DNA of 56,816 bases from Prochlorococcus sp. AG-679-K21 (GCA_003208885.1 QCUP01000003.1:1-56816); one strand, 5' to 3'; shown: positions 1 through 10,419, counted from the stretch's first letter. Notes: generated by a model not told the origin, from the letters alone. A program made the numbers and translations.

Positions 1-727
1 TTTGTTTATTAGAAGAAGGAGAAGAATCTTTAAGAGGGGAATTATTTGATTGTCTAGAAACTTCTTGATTAGGTGATGGCCGAGAACCTCTTTTAATATC
101 ACTTCTTGATGATCTTCTGTCTCCAAAACTGCCTCTTCTATCCTCATTACTCATTCTATTATCTTCAGACCAACTTCTTCTTCTCTTTGGTTCATCATTC
201 TCAAATTGATTAGACTCTCTTAAAGAAGCACGCCTCCTGCTTACTGCAGACTCAGGGATAGCTCTTGATATATTTCTCCTTTGCGATCTACGTACCATGT
301 AATCATCTTCTAAGTCATCATCTTGAGGTTTAAATCTTCTTGAAGGGCTATTAGAATCTTCAAATTGATCATAATCATCATTAAATCTATTTCTGGAAGA
401 ATTTCTAGGCATATCTGGAATCTGATCATCTTCAAAATAAGAAGATCTTCTTGCTTGGTCAGTTGCAACACCTCTTAATCGAACACTTTCATATGCAAAG
501 AATACAGTCGTTCCTGCTAATAAAAACTGCCCAAATTGTAAAATAGGATCTAATCTCCATCCTTGGAAAAATAATATCCCTCCACATAAAAGACCTATTG
601 CTGCAAAGAAAACATCATAATCTCTTGCCAGAGCAGGTTTAAATGACCTCAGGAAATATAGGCCACCTCCACATACAGCTAGTACGATGCCTACAATACT
701 CGCCCAATTTAGACTAGCATTGACCAC
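1..727 (-). CDS. ycf66: Ycf66 family protein with Arg/Ser-rich C-terminal tail (C-terminus runs off the window)
   Basis: Reverse-strand reading from GTG at 727 gives VVNASLNWASIVGIVLAVCGGGLYFLRSFKPALARDYDVFFAAIGLLCGGILFFQGWRLDPILQFGQFLLAG..., a Ycf66-like membrane domain, followed by a charged R/S/D-rich tail; open to the window edge. Confidence 0.8.
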   Translation of the reverse strand, partial: MVNASLNWASIVGIVLAVCGGGLYFLRSFKPALARDYDVFFAAIGLLCGGILFFQGWRLDPILQFGQFLLAGTTVFFAYESVRLRGVATDQARRSSYFEDDQIPDMPRNSSRNRFNDDYDQFEDSNSPSRRFKPQDDDLEDDYMVRRSQRRNISRAIPESAVSRRRASLRESNQFENDEPKRRRSWSEDNRMSNEDRRGSFGDRRSSRSDIKRGSRPSPNQEVSRQSNNSPLKDSSPSSNKQ

Positions 728-805
728 TTTTTTTCTCCAAAACTTAATTTTTAAGGTGCAAAAAAAGCACCCTTACATATAGTTTACTTAAAACTTTTAT
801 AAAAA

Positions 806-994
806 CTAGCGTCTACGTGTAGCTGTAGTACGTTCAAGCGAATCTTTTTGGCTAACAAAAATCAAAAATGCTGCTGCTGGAATTACTATAAGTAACGCTG
901 CTGCGAAGAAACTCGCTATCATATTGAAACCAGAACTTCCGGCAACTTCTGGGGAAACATCAGCCGCTAATATTAGATTTGAAATTTGAATCAC
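806..994 (-). CDS. psbX: Photosystem II protein PsbX
   Basis: 62-aa single-TM protein, [56 protein letters not shown]; next to Ycf66. Confidence 0.85.
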   Translation of the reverse strand: MIQISNLILAADVSPEVAGSSGFNMIASFFAAALLIVIPAAAFLIFVSQKDSLERTTATRRR

Positions 995-1084
995 TTTTTT
1001 AAAATTTAATTCTGAATTTATAATACGAATTAAATCCTAACTTATGGGATATTTATTAAGATGGATTAAACAATTGTCATCTCA

Positions 1085-1390
1085 TTGTCTCAAAACTATT
1101 TACACGTTTTAGATCTAACGCTAGGAATTCTTTTATCATTTCTAACGATAGTCTTTTTAATAAGATTAATATTAACTTGGTACCCAAAAGTTGATTTAAA
1201 TAGGGGGTTTTGGTTATTAATTGCTATCCCAACAAGTTTTATTTTAAACTTTACAAGAAAACTAATCCCTCCAATTGGGGGAGTAGATGTAGGTCCAGTC
1301 ATTTGGATAGGAATAATAAGTTTCCTAAGAGAAATATTAGTTGGTCAGCAAGGTTTAATCAAATTAGCTATTCAAAAGAGCATAAATTGA
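1085..1390 (+). CDS. YggT/Ycf19 family membrane protein (TTG start)
   Basis: 101 aa, two hydrophobic segments and RLILTWYP...NPTRKLIPPIGGVDVGPVIW-like YggT motif. Confidence 0.85.
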   Translation: MSQNYLHVLDLTLGILLSFLTIVFLIRLILTWYPKVDLNRGFWLLIAIPTSFILNFTRKLIPPIGGVDVGPVIWIGIISFLREILVGQQGLIKLAIQKSIN

Positions 1391-1408
1391 GAAAGAAGCA
1401 AATTGAAT

Positions 1409-2758
1409 TCAATAGTTAGGTAATAATTCTTCTTCAACGTATTTTGTATGAATTTTACCTTCCATAAATTTCGTTTTATTGAGAAGGGTTAAATGAAAGT
1501 TAATTGTTGTTGGAATACCTGTTACTGCGCATTCATTTAAAGCTCTATTCATTCTTTTGATAGCAGAATTACGATCTTTACCCCAAACTATTAATTTTCC
1601 TATAAGTGAATCATAAAATGGAGGGATCTCATAACCAGTATAAACATGACTATCAACCCTTACTCCAGGGCCCCCTGGAGGAAGCCATCCAGTTATTTTT
1701 CCAGGTGATGGGCGAAAATTATGTGAGGGATCCTCGGCATTAATTCTGCATTCAATAGCATGACCGTTTAATTGAATATCATTTTGAGTCAATCCTAAAT
1801 TGTCACCTCCAGCTATTTTTATTTGTTCAGCGATTAGATCAACACCAGTAACCATCTCAGTTACAGGGTGTTCTACTTGAATCCTAGTATTCATCTCCAT
1901 AAAGTAAAAATTATCATCATCATCTACTAAAAATTCAACAGTTCCCGCCCCTTCATAACAAATACTTTTTGCAGCAGCAATGGCTGCGTTACCCATTTTT
2001 TTTCTAAGAGAATGGTTAATAGCTGGACTAGGGGACTCTTCTAATAATTTTTGGTGTCTCCTTTGTACAGAACAATCTCTCTCTCCTAGATGAACCACAT
2101 TACCTGACCTATCAGCAAGGATTTGAATTTCTACATGTCTTGGCTTTTTTATAAATTTCTCCATATATAAACCATCATTACCAAAGGCCGCTTCTGCTTC
2201 TCCTTGGGCTGCTTTAAACATTTTTTCTAAATTAGCCTTATTTTCAACTAATCTCATGCCTCTACCACCCCCTCCAGCTGTGGCTTTAATTATGACAGGA
2301 TATCCAATGTCTTTTGCCATTTGGTAAGCCTCTTCAACACTCGATAATAAACCTTTACTTCCTGGAACAGTGGGGACTCCGACTCTCTCCATTGTCTCTT
2401 TAGCTGTAGATTTATCTCCCATTGATCTAATAGCATTAGGAGATGGTCCAATGAAAGTTATGCCATGATCATTACACATTTCCGCAAATTTATCATTCTC
2501 CGCAAGAAAACCATAACCTGGATGAATAGCATCAACTCCTCTTGATGTAGCAGCAGCTAAGATATTAGGAATATTTAAATAACTCTTGTTACTTAGTGAG
2601 TCCCCAACACAAACTGCCTCATCTGCTAATTGCACATGCAATGCCTTTTTATCTACGGTGCTATACACAGCAACAGTTGCAATATCAAGCTCTCTACAAC
2701 TTCTGATAATTCGTAAAGCTATTTCTCCACGATTAGCAATTAAAACTTTTTCAACCAT
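1409..2758 (-). CDS. accC: Acetyl-CoA carboxylase biotin carboxylase subunit
   Basis: 449 aa with [33 protein letters not shown] and the ATP-grasp glycine-rich [12 protein letters not shown] motif. Confidence 0.97.
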   Translation of the reverse strand: MVEKVLIANRGEIALRIIRSCRELDIATVAVYSTVDKKALHVQLADEAVCVGDSLSNKSYLNIPNILAAATSRGVDAIHPGYGFLAENDKFAEMCNDHGITFIGPSPNAIRSMGDKSTAKETMERVGVPTVPGSKGLLSSVEEAYQMAKDIGYPVIIKATAGGGGRGMRLVENKANLEKMFKAAQGEAEAAFGNDGLYMEKFIKKPRHVEIQILADRSGNVVHLGERDCSVQRRHQKLLEESPSPAINHSLRKKMGNAAIAAAKSICYEGAGTVEFLVDDDDNFYFMEMNTRIQVEHPVTEMVTGVDLIAEQIKIAGGDNLGLTQNDIQLNGHAIECRINAEDPSHNFRPSPGKITGWLPPGGPGVRVDSHVYTGYEIPPFYDSLIGKLIVWGKDRNSAIKRMNRALNECAVTGIPTTINFHLTLLNKTKFMEGKIHTKYVEEELLPNY

Positions 2759-2993
2759 TACACAATTAAATTGAAGAAATGAAAATTAATTTAAATTGAA
2801 AATACTTTAAAAAGTATTCAATAGAATTTTTGAATTTCAAGAATGCATTGGTTAACAATACAACCTAAAACGTTATATGTGGATAATTATTTAATTATGC
2901 AATAGAAAAAATCAATTATTACAGGTATTTAAAACTTAGTTAATTAAAAATAAATCCTTTAAGAATTTAATCCGAGCAGATTAACAAAACATC

Positions 2994-3022
2994 ATCGCAA
3001 ATTAATGCGATTAATGTATGAT
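2994..3022 (+). promoter_or_regulatory. Candidate promoter with inverted repeat upstream of tRNA-Leu
   Basis: TATGAT -10-like hexamer at 3017-3022; inverted repeat ATCGCA-AATTAA-TGCGAT at 2994-3011 covers the -35/spacer region. Confidence 0.4.
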
Positions 3023-3065
3023 AACTTTGTGGTTTAAGAACAACCTTGTACTCGAAAACCCATTA

Positions 3066-3147
3066 GCGGACGTGGCGGAATTGGTAGACGCGCACGTCTA
3101 AGGAGCGTGTGGCTTAGGCCTTGCGAGTTCAAGTCTCGCCGTCCGCA
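3066..3147 (+). tRNA. tRNA-Leu(AAG)
   Basis: Acceptor GCGGACG/CGTCCGC, D-stem GCG/CGC, anticodon stem CACGT/GCGTG with loop CTAAGGA (anticodon AAG at 3100-3102), long variable arm, T-arm GCGAG-TTCAAGT-CTCGC, discriminator A. Confidence 0.95.
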
Positions 3148-3172
3148 TTTAATGTATTTTGGATTGACTGCA

Positions 3173-4441
3173 ATGAAAAAAAAATCAATTGCAGTTGTAA
3201 TTATATCTAATGGGCCTGGTGAATTATCAACGTGGGTAAGACCAGTAGTGGATTATCTAAATAAGATAAATGATACTTCGAAAAATATTGATAAATTAAA
3301 TTTCTCAATAAGATTAGTTTTAGTGCCATGTCCAAATGCTACTGGTAAAGAATATGAAGTTGCTAAATCATGGCGGAAATTTGAATTAGTTACAGAAGCA
3401 AAGACTTTTTGGAAATTGTTAATCAGTCCTTATCAATTTGCAAAATGGCCTCAAAAAGGAATCGTTATTTTTCTTGGAGGTGATCAATTTTGGAGTGTTT
3501 TGTTAGCAAAAAGATTAGGTTATGACAACATCACATATGCAGAATGGATTTCAAGATGGCCACGTTGGAATAATGTAATTGCAGCAATGAATAAAAACGT
3601 CAAGGAAAGCATTCCTCCAAGATATAGATATAAATGTAAAATAATTGGGGATTTAATGGCAGACATTACGGATAAAAAAGAAATTACTTTCAATCTTGAT
3701 GAAAAAAAATGGATTGCTTTACTACCAGGTTCTAAGAAAGCAAAGCTCACGGTAGGTATTCCTTTCTTTCTTGAAATGGCTGATCATATTCATAACAAAA
3801 ATAAAAATATTAATTTAATTATTCCTATAGCACCAACTACAAGTACAAGCGAATATTTATTCTTCCAAAGTAATAAAAATCCTATTACTAAGCATTATTC
3901 ATCACAAATAAAACAAATTAAACATATTAAAAGTTCGATTTTTGATTATGTCATTGAAACATCAAATAATACAAAAATTTATTTAATTAATAAACATCCA
4001 TGCTATGAAATACTAAAAAAATGTGACCTTGCAATTACCACAGTTGGAGCAAATACTGCTGAATTAGCTTCGCTTACTTTACCCATGATAGTTGTTCTAC
4101 CCACCCAACATTTGAATGTAATGAACGCTTGGGACGGTGTCTTCGGAATAATTGGGAAGATTTCTTTTATCAATAAATTCTTTACTTTTATAATTAAAAA
4201 TTGGTACTTAAAGCAGAAAAAATTTTTTGCATGGCCAAATATAAAAGCTAACAAGTTAATTATTCCAGAAAGAATAGGTAACATATCACCTAAACAAATA
4301 GCTAATGAAGCTATATTTCTAATAAACAATAAGAAATATTTAAGAGAGCAAAGAGATATCTTATCAAAACAACGAGGAAAAACTGGTGCAGTTAAAAAAT
4401 TAGCTTACATAATTTTTAATTCGATCAAAAAACTCAGTTAA
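3173..4441 (+). CDS. Lipid-A-disaccharide synthase-related (LpxB-like) glycosyltransferase
   Basis: MKKKSIAVVIISNGPGELSTWVRPVV..., ...IALLPGSKKAKL..., ...CDLAITTVGANTAELASLTLPMIVVLP. The supplied ORF start at 3107 lies inside the tRNA; ATG at 3173 is more plausible. Confidence 0.75.
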   Translation: MKKKSIAVVIISNGPGELSTWVRPVVDYLNKINDTSKNIDKLNFSIRLVLVPCPNATGKEYEVAKSWRKFELVTEAKTFWKLLISPYQFAKWPQKGIVIFLGGDQFWSVLLAKRLGYDNITYAEWISRWPRWNNVIAAMNKNVKESIPPRYRYKCKIIGDLMADITDKKEITFNLDEKKWIALLPGSKKAKLTVGIPFFLEMADHIHNKNKNINLIIPIAPTTSTSEYLFFQSNKNPITKHYSSQIKQIKHIKSSIFDYVIETSNNTKIYLINKHPCYEILKKCDLAITTVGANTAELASLTLPMIVVLPTQHLNVMNAWDGVFGIIGKISFINKFFTFIIKNWYLKQKKFFAWPNIKANKLIIPERIGNISPKQIANEAIFLINNKKYLREQRDILSKQRGKTGAVKKLAYIIFNSIKKLS

Positions 4442-4452
4442 TTAACAAATAA

Positions 4453-5472
4453 TTACCAAGGATCATCAATTTCTACAGATTCTGATTGAGGATTTTCTAT
4501 TACTATCTTTTTCTCTTCAACAGGTTCAATATCTAAAGGTTCTTGTGACCTTTGAATCGGTCTCTTTGAAGCCCGGTTGGACATAGATGGACTTTTAACA
4601 ACAAATTCTGTAATATTTTCTCCATCATTTTGATTATCTAATTGTTCAGAGGAGTCATTGTCCAAATAAAGTTGTTTTTTATTATTTATTTTTTCTTTTG
4701 CAGTTTCAATTTCTACATATTCAAGTTCTTCTTCATACTCTTCTTCTATAAGTTCTTCTTCTTTAATTTCTTCTATAAAATTATTTTGTTCCTCTGATTC
4801 AGAACCTGACAATAGCTGATTCTCCACTGGTACGAGATTTGCTGTATACCTATTAGCTTCCCTTTCTTCCCAAGAAGAACCTCCGACCCCAAGTTTCTCT
4901 AGTAATCCACTACTAAGTTGATTCAGTTTTTCCTCTGCGCCTTCATAAACAATTATTCTGTCAGTACCACTACTGACTATCTCATCTACAGGAATTTCCC
5001 AAGTACTTAAAACACCTTCACCTAAAAGAGGAACTCCTACTGCACCCATCACAAGAGAAATTAAATCCCCCGTCTCAATATCGAACGAAAATCCAAGAAC
5101 TCTTCCAAGAAGCTCACCAGATTCCGTAATTACCTGACAATTTATAACTTTTCCATATCTTTCAGGAGAAAAACCATCGCTCAAAGAATCTAAAGAATCC
5201 ACCAAAATGACATCGCCAACTTGCTTTATGCTTTCAAGAGGCATCCACTTAGGTAAACCTGGCAAAAATCTTGTGAGGGGATTATCTCTAAGACCTAAAG
5301 CGACTACCTCTCTTCTATCAATATCAACAACTACTTCACCTACAACCCCTAATCTCTTACCAGTATCAGTAGTAATAACCTGAGTCCCCATAAGTTCCGA
5401 CCTTAACCATAGACGTTCGCTAGGTACGGAATTACGGCCATTATTATTTGTGGATGTGTTCGTCAAACTCAT
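4453..5472 (-). CDS. PRC-barrel domain protein with acidic C-terminal tail
   Basis: Two PRC-barrel-like modules (LMGTQVITTDTGKRLGVVGEVVVDIDRREVVALGLRDNP; VINCQVITESGELLGRVLGFSFDIETGDLISLVMG), then an E-rich segment. Confidence 0.85.
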   Translation of the reverse strand: MSLTNTSTNNNGRNSVPSERLWLRSELMGTQVITTDTGKRLGVVGEVVVDIDRREVVALGLRDNPLTRFLPGLPKWMPLESIKQVGDVILVDSLDSLSDGFSPERYGKVINCQVITESGELLGRVLGFSFDIETGDLISLVMGAVGVPLLGEGVLSTWEIPVDEIVSSGTDRIIVYEGAEEKLNQLSSGLLEKLGVGGSSWEEREANRYTANLVPVENQLLSGSESEEQNNFIEEIKEEELIEEEYEEELEYVEIETAKEKINNKKQLYLDNDSSEQLDNQNDGENITEFVVKSPSMSNRASKRPIQRSQEPLDIEPVEEKKIVIENPQSESVEIDDPW

Positions 5473-5517
5473 TAATATCTTTCTAACATTCTGACGTAAA
5501 AATTTAAAAAAGTGTGA

Positions 5518-8500
5518 TTATGCAGCATTTGGTAATCCAACAACTTGAGTATTAGCACCTCTTGCTTGAGCAACACCAATTGTTCGTTCAGATGCACTTA
5601 TCATAGGTCTTCTATGGCTTACGACTATAAATTGAGCATTTGATGACTGACTTGTTATTAATTTTGATAACCTTTCAACGTTAATACCATCTAAAAAACT
5701 ATCTACTTCATCTAATGCATAAAAAGGAGAAGGCTTATATTTTTGTAAAGCGAATAAAAAACTTAAGGCTGTTAATGATTTCTCACCGCCCGACATTGAA
5801 GCTAATCTTCTGACATTTTTCCCTTTAGGATGAGCTACTAAAGTTAACCCCCCCTCTAAAGGAGCCTCTGGATTTTCAAGCTGAAGGTACCCATCTCCAT
5901 CTGATAAATTTGCAAAGATCTCTCTGAAATGCTTATCAACTTCTATGAATGCCTGCATAAATGCTTCTTGTCGCATAGTTGAAACAGTTTCTATTCTTAA
6001 TAACAACTCCGATCTCTCATTAGATAAAACTTCCAATCTTTCTAATAAATCATTTAATCTTTCTGTCAATTCCTCTAGTTCATCTAGAGCTAACATATTT
6101 ACTGGTTCTAAATTTTCCAATTTCGTATTAATCACAACGATCTCAGATTGTAATAAATCAAGAGTTATATTCTCATATTCTCCAAAGCTGGGCAAAGGAT
6201 CAGGTAGCTCTTTTTTATAATTTTCTAACTTAATAGTTTCACTACGCATTTCCTCATTTAGAGAACTTATATCTCTTTCTAGATATTCCAACTTAAGAGT
6301 AAACTGGTTTATCTCTTGTCTTTTATTGGAAATAGATGAATTCAACTCATCCCTTTTTCTTCTTAAGATTCCAAGATCCTTTTCAAGTAGAGATTTTTGA
6401 CTATCAAGACTCGCAAGCTCAGTTTTATAATCATCTCTTTTTTGGATCCATTCATTATGGGCTTTAGAAAGCTCTTTAACTGATTCTTGTAGATTCTTTT
6501 CTTGTAGAGATATTAGATTTATTTGATTATTTATACGTTCTTGATTTAAAACGAATTGATTCTTTTTATTTAATAATTCATCTTTCTCTTGAATCATTAA
6601 TTCAAGTTTTTTATCTAACTTTTCGAAATCATTATTATGAGTCATTAAAGAAGATGTTTGATTATCTTCATAATTCTTTTTAACGATCATCTCCAATTCA
6701 TCCAACTTTTTTTTAAATGGTTTTATTTCATTTTGAATGCTATGTAAATTTTCATTTAATAAATTATTTTGAAAAGTAAGCTTATTTAGTCTCAAATTAT
6801 TATCATCAATTCTTTTCATCAAAACTTTTAGAGAATTATTATTTACTTCAATTTCTTTTGTAGAGGATATACAATCCTCTTCTATTTCCCTTAGATTAAA
6901 ATTGAGTTTATTCAAGAAACTCGTTTTATTAAAAATATCGTTATCTGATTTCTTCAAAGCTTCTTCAATAATAGATAGTCTTTTTTTAATTGGGTGAGCC
7001 TCGTCAATATCATTATTGGTTCCAAACCTGTAAGCAAGATCTTTATTAACTTTACTCCCACCCGTAATTGCACCACTAACTTCTAATAGTTCTCCACTCA
7101 AAGTAACCATTCTAATTTTTTGTTTAGATAATTTCGCTGACTCTAAATCTGAAAAAACTACTGTATCTCCAAAAACGTATTTGAAAACATCACTATAAAC
7201 ACCATCACAATCAACTAAATTAATAGCTTTGTCTACAAATCCATTCTCTTTAAAATTCTCAAATCTTTTAAGCGCGAAATTTTTCTTATAAGTTTTAATT
7301 CTATTAAGTGGAAGAAAAGTTAATCTCCCTGCTTTCTTTTTTTTAAGGATTTCAATAGCTCTTGAAGCAATAATGTCATTATCAACAACTATTTGTCCAA
7401 GTCTATTACCAGCTGCAATTTCTAATGCATACCTATGCTTTTCATTTACTGTACCCAATTGAGCAACATATCCATGTATACCCTCTAAACTCGCCTCTAA
7501 AAGTATTCTTAACGCATATGATCCCCTGGTTTCACTTAGAGCCTCTTTTCTACTTTCACATCTGGATAAATCCTTTTCAAGCCTTAATTGTTCGTTGTTT
7601 AGCCTTAATTTAGTTTTATTTAACAAATCTATTTCAATTTTTAAAGTATCAATCTCAGATCTAATATTGCTCAAATTGCAATTTTTGGTGTCCGTTGATT
7701 TTCCATTAATTTGATTAAATTCTAATAGTTTTTGTTTTTCTAAGTTTAAAAGATCAGTTTGAGAGGATATTTCTTCTCTTTGAATATTATTTTGTATGAT
7801 TTCCTCCTCAATATTCCTTTTATTAGATTCAAGAGGTTGTACTAAAGATTTTATATTTTCTAACTCATTATTTAACTTTATACTTTGCTTTGAAAATTCA
7901 CCTGATTCACCTGCGGCATCAGAAAGTTTTTTTCTAGATAGCTTATGTTTGACCGTTAAATCATGAATCTCAATATTTAATTTTTCTAGATAATTATCAT
8001 TAAAGTTCTCTAGTTGATTCTTTTCTAACTCAGTACTTTTTTTAGATATTGCAATATTATCTCGTTGATCTTGCAATTTAATTCCTTCCTCTTTATTAAC
8101 AACTGCTATTCTTTCTAATTCCCTTAAATTTGAATTTATACTCCCAATATCAGAATTCACTTTGATTAACTTGTCTTCTCCTTTCTCTTTTAATTCTGCA
8201 ATCATGACTTTCATTGCATCTTGCAATATTTGTATTTCCTTACTAAGAGATTCTTTTTGTTGATTAAATAAACTCTTACTATTATGCAAGTTAATAGCTT
8301 TTTTCTTAATTAATTCTATATTTTGAACTTGTTTATCAAATAACAGTACTTTTTCAATCTCCTTAATGTGAAACAGTTTTGTCTTTAACTCTTTATATTT
8401 TTTAGCTTTTTCACATTCTTTTTCAAGCTTTACTTTACTAGATTGCAGTTCGTTTTCTAAAATCTCGCATCTTTCTTGTCTTTCAAAAACATCATTAAGT

Positions 8501-9108
8501 TTTGAATGCGTTTGTTCAATTCTGCTGTCAAAAAGAGCTACCCCTGCCAATTCATCAATAAGTATTCTCCTCTCTTTATTATTCATTGATACTATTCTTG
8601 TAACATCGCCCTGCATCACAACATTACTGCCTTCAGGATCAACACTTATATCTCTAAGAACTCTCTGTATTTGTTGTAAAGTACACTGACGTCCGTCAGA
8701 AGTATAAGTCGATGCATATGATCCACCAGGCATTAGCCGCAATTTTCTGGAAACTACCCATTCTGTTTGATCTCTATTAAGCACAATATCATTTTCTTCT
8801 AAATCCAAAGATGGAACATCTTCCCTTGGCGACCAGTCTTCAATATTGAATTTTACAGAAACAAAGGTTTCGGAAGATTTACCTTCTTTTACTTTCGAAT
8901 TATTTATTAAATCCGGTAATCTCTCTGCTCTCATACCTCTACTATTTGCCAAACCTAAACAGAACAAAATCCCGTCCAAAATATTACTTTTCCCCGATCC
9001 ATTTGGACCAGTAACCACTGTAAAACCTTCTTCAAGAGGAATTTTTACACTTCCTCCGAAAGATTTAAAATTTTCAAACTCGACCTGATTGATGTGTACC
9101 AATCGCAA
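5518..9108 (-). CDS. smc: Chromosome segregation protein SMC
   Basis: 1196 aa; N-terminal VTGPNGSGKSNILDGILFCLG, long coiled coils, hinge, C-terminal SMSGGEKSLTALSFLFALQKYKPSPFYALDEVDSFLDG. Confidence 0.97.
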   Translation of the reverse strand: MRLVHINQVEFENFKSFGGSVKIPLEEGFTVVTGPNGSGKSNILDGILFCLGLANSRGMRAERLPDLINNSKVKEGKSSETFVSVKFNIEDWSPREDVPSLDLEENDIVLNRDQTEWVVSRKLRLMPGGSYASTYTSDGRQCTLQQIQRVLRDISVDPEGSNVVMQGDVTRIVSMNNKERRILIDELAGVALFDSRIEQTHSKLNDVFERQERCEILENELQSSKVKLEKECEKAKKYKELKTKLFHIKEIEKVLLFDKQVQNIELIKKKAINLHNSKSLFNQQKESLSKEIQILQDAMKVMIAELKEKGEDKLIKVNSDIGSINSNLRELERIAVVNKEEGIKLQDQRDNIAISKKSTELEKNQLENFNDNYLEKLNIEIHDLTVKHKLSRKKLSDAAGESGEFSKQSIKLNNELENIKSLVQPLESNKRNIEEEIIQNNIQREEISSQTDLLNLEKQKLLEFNQINGKSTDTKNCNLSNIRSEIDTLKIEIDLLNKTKLRLNNEQLRLEKDLSRCESRKEALSETRGSYALRILLEASLEGIHGYVAQLGTVNEKHRYALEIAAGNRLGQIVVDNDIIASRAIEILKKKKAGRLTFLPLNRIKTYKKNFALKRFENFKENGFVDKAINLVDCDGVYSDVFKYVFGDTVVFSDLESAKLSKQKIRMVTLSGELLEVSGAITGGSKVNKDLAYRFGTNNDIDEAHPIKKRLSIIEEALKKSDNDIFNKTSFLNKLNFNLREIEEDCISSTKEIEVNNNSLKVLMKRIDDNNLRLNKLTFQNNLLNENLHSIQNEIKPFKKKLDELEMIVKKNYEDNQTSSLMTHNNDFEKLDKKLELMIQEKDELLNKKNQFVLNQERINNQINLISLQEKNLQESVKELSKAHNEWIQKRDDYKTELASLDSQKSLLEKDLGILRRKRDELNSSISNKRQEINQFTLKLEYLERDISSLNEEMRSETIKLENYKKELPDPLPSFGEYENITLDLLQSEIVVINTKLENLEPVNMLALDELEELTERLNDLLERLEVLSNERSELLLRIETVSTMRQEAFMQAFIEVDKHFREIFANLSDGDGYLQLENPEAPLEGGLTLVAHPKGKNVRRLASMSGGEKSLTALSFLFALQKYKPSPFYALDEVDSFLDGINVERLSKLITSQSSNAQFIVVSHRRPMISASERTIGVAQARGANTQVVGLPNAA

Positions 9109-9184
9109 GTCACAATAGCTAAGTAAGAATAGCTACTTTTCAAAAAATCTCAAGAGAATTATTAAGATTATTTCTAAAAACAAA

Positions 9185-9547
9185 TTAATTATTTGTAGTT
9201 AATTGACAAAAATCCCCATCTATTATTAACAACCCTTCTAACAAGCTACCGTTCAATATAATTTTTAACTCTTTAGAGCCTTGATTATTTGTAATATAAG
9301 AGTAAGTGCCATAATCAATTCTTTTTACTAAACCTCTATTATTAGAAAGTTGATATTTAACTCTAGAAAGCCACACCAATCTATGATTTGGTTGTTTTAA
9401 TATTTTAACAAATCCTTTATTGAGTAATGGAATTTCATGAAATTTCCAAGTAAAACAATCTAATTTATCTTCAACAAGAAAATCATAGTGAATATCAATT
9501 AATTTACTACCAGGAATCTTATGTTCGAGTAAAACCCATCGATTCAT
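9185..9547 (-). CDS. Conserved hypothetical protein
   Basis: 120-aa ORF in the same orientation as smc; no family recognised. Confidence 0.65.
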   Translation of the reverse strand: MNRWVLLEHKIPGSKLIDIHYDFLVEDKLDCFTWKFHEIPLLNKGFVKILKQPNHRLVWLSRVKYQLSNNRGLVKRIDYGTYSYITNNQGSKELKIILNGSLLEGLLIIDGDFCQLTTNN

Positions 9548-9634
9548 TATCTAGTGCATCAATAAATTATTTTATTTCAATAATCAATCATTAAATTGAG
9601 TTAGTAAGTTAGTTCATGTTAAACAAGGAACAAT

Positions 9635-9772
9635 CTAGTTACCCGCATCAGGAACAAATCTCAAAGCAATAAATAGCAAACTGCCAGCTCCTGCAATAGC
9701 TGCTGCTACCAATCCAAAATCAGTTGGAATTGTACGGGATGCGAAAATAATTGCTGCAAGTGTGATATCCAT
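9635..9772 (-). CDS. Small hydrophobic membrane protein (45 aa)
   Basis: Reverse-strand ORF MDITLAAIIFASRTIPTDFGLVAAAIAGAGSLLFIALRFVPDAGN*, one clear TM helix; below the 60-aa cutoff of the supplied track. Confidence 0.7.
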   Translation of the reverse strand: MDITLAAIIFASRTIPTDFGLVAAAIAGAGSLLFIALRFVPDAGN

Positions 9773-9957
9773 GATTAAATAAAAAACTTAATTTAATAAG
9801 TAATAGCTTAACAAAACCTTATTACAGAACAGAGAAGATAAATGAAATGTAAATAAAATTTTATATGTCTATAATTTTTTTATTAAAAACAAATCTAAAT
9901 AGAAGGGTTTCAAATTAAGAAAATACAGACTACTCTAAAAGAAATGTAGGTGGATTA

Positions 9958-10419
9958 ATGGAAGCTTTTCATCCTCCCAAAAAAGTTAAAGAAACAATTG
10001 ATGATTCTGCGCTGCCAAAGGAAGAAGGCATATCAGAAAAATGGTTACGTGAAAAAGTCGATAGTTTGATTCCATTAATACAAGAAAAATGGCCTAATAT
10101 TGCACAACAAACTCTTGAGACTGCAAAAGGAAATATTGATGATTTAGTTGGAGTAATAGCAAGTCATACAGGATCATCTGCTAGTGGTATTAAAAATCAA
10201 TTATTTCTAATTATTGATTCAATTCAAGAAAATAATTGGGAAATTGCAGATAAAATAGAACCAATCGAAAGTCAATTAGAAGAGTTATTAGATGAACTGA
10301 ACAGTACATTAAGGCCAAAAATAGAAACCCCAATTAGAAAAAAACCAATTTTATCTATTGCTATTGCTGCTGGTATAGGATTATTTATAGGTAGTTTAAT
10401 TAATAGTAGAAATAAATAG
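9958..10419 (+). CDS. YqjD/ElaB (DUF883)-like membrane-anchored protein
   Basis: Amphipathic helical protein ending in IRKKPILSIAIAAGIGLFIGSLINSRNK; directly adjacent to a YqjE-like gene. Confidence 0.55.
   Translation: MEAFHPPKKVKETIDDSALPKEEGISEKWLREKVDSLIPLIQEKWPNIAQQTLETAKGNIDDLVGVIASHTGSSASGIKNQLFLIIDSIQENNWEIADKIEPIESQLEELLDELNSTLRPKIETPIRKKPILSIAIAAGIGLFIGSLINSRNK

Noticed and set aside
3107-3172. N-terminal extension of the LpxB-like ORF
   Set aside because: It begins inside the tRNA-Leu gene; ATG at 3173 gives a sensible N-terminus.
5945-9088. Plus-strand ORFs at 5945, 7425 and 8846
   Set aside because: Antisense to smc with no recognisable domain; chance open frames in AT-rich coding DNA.
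9113-9140. AATAGCTA direct repeat upstream of smc
   Set aside because: Short AT-rich 8-mer pair; could easily be chance in this composition.
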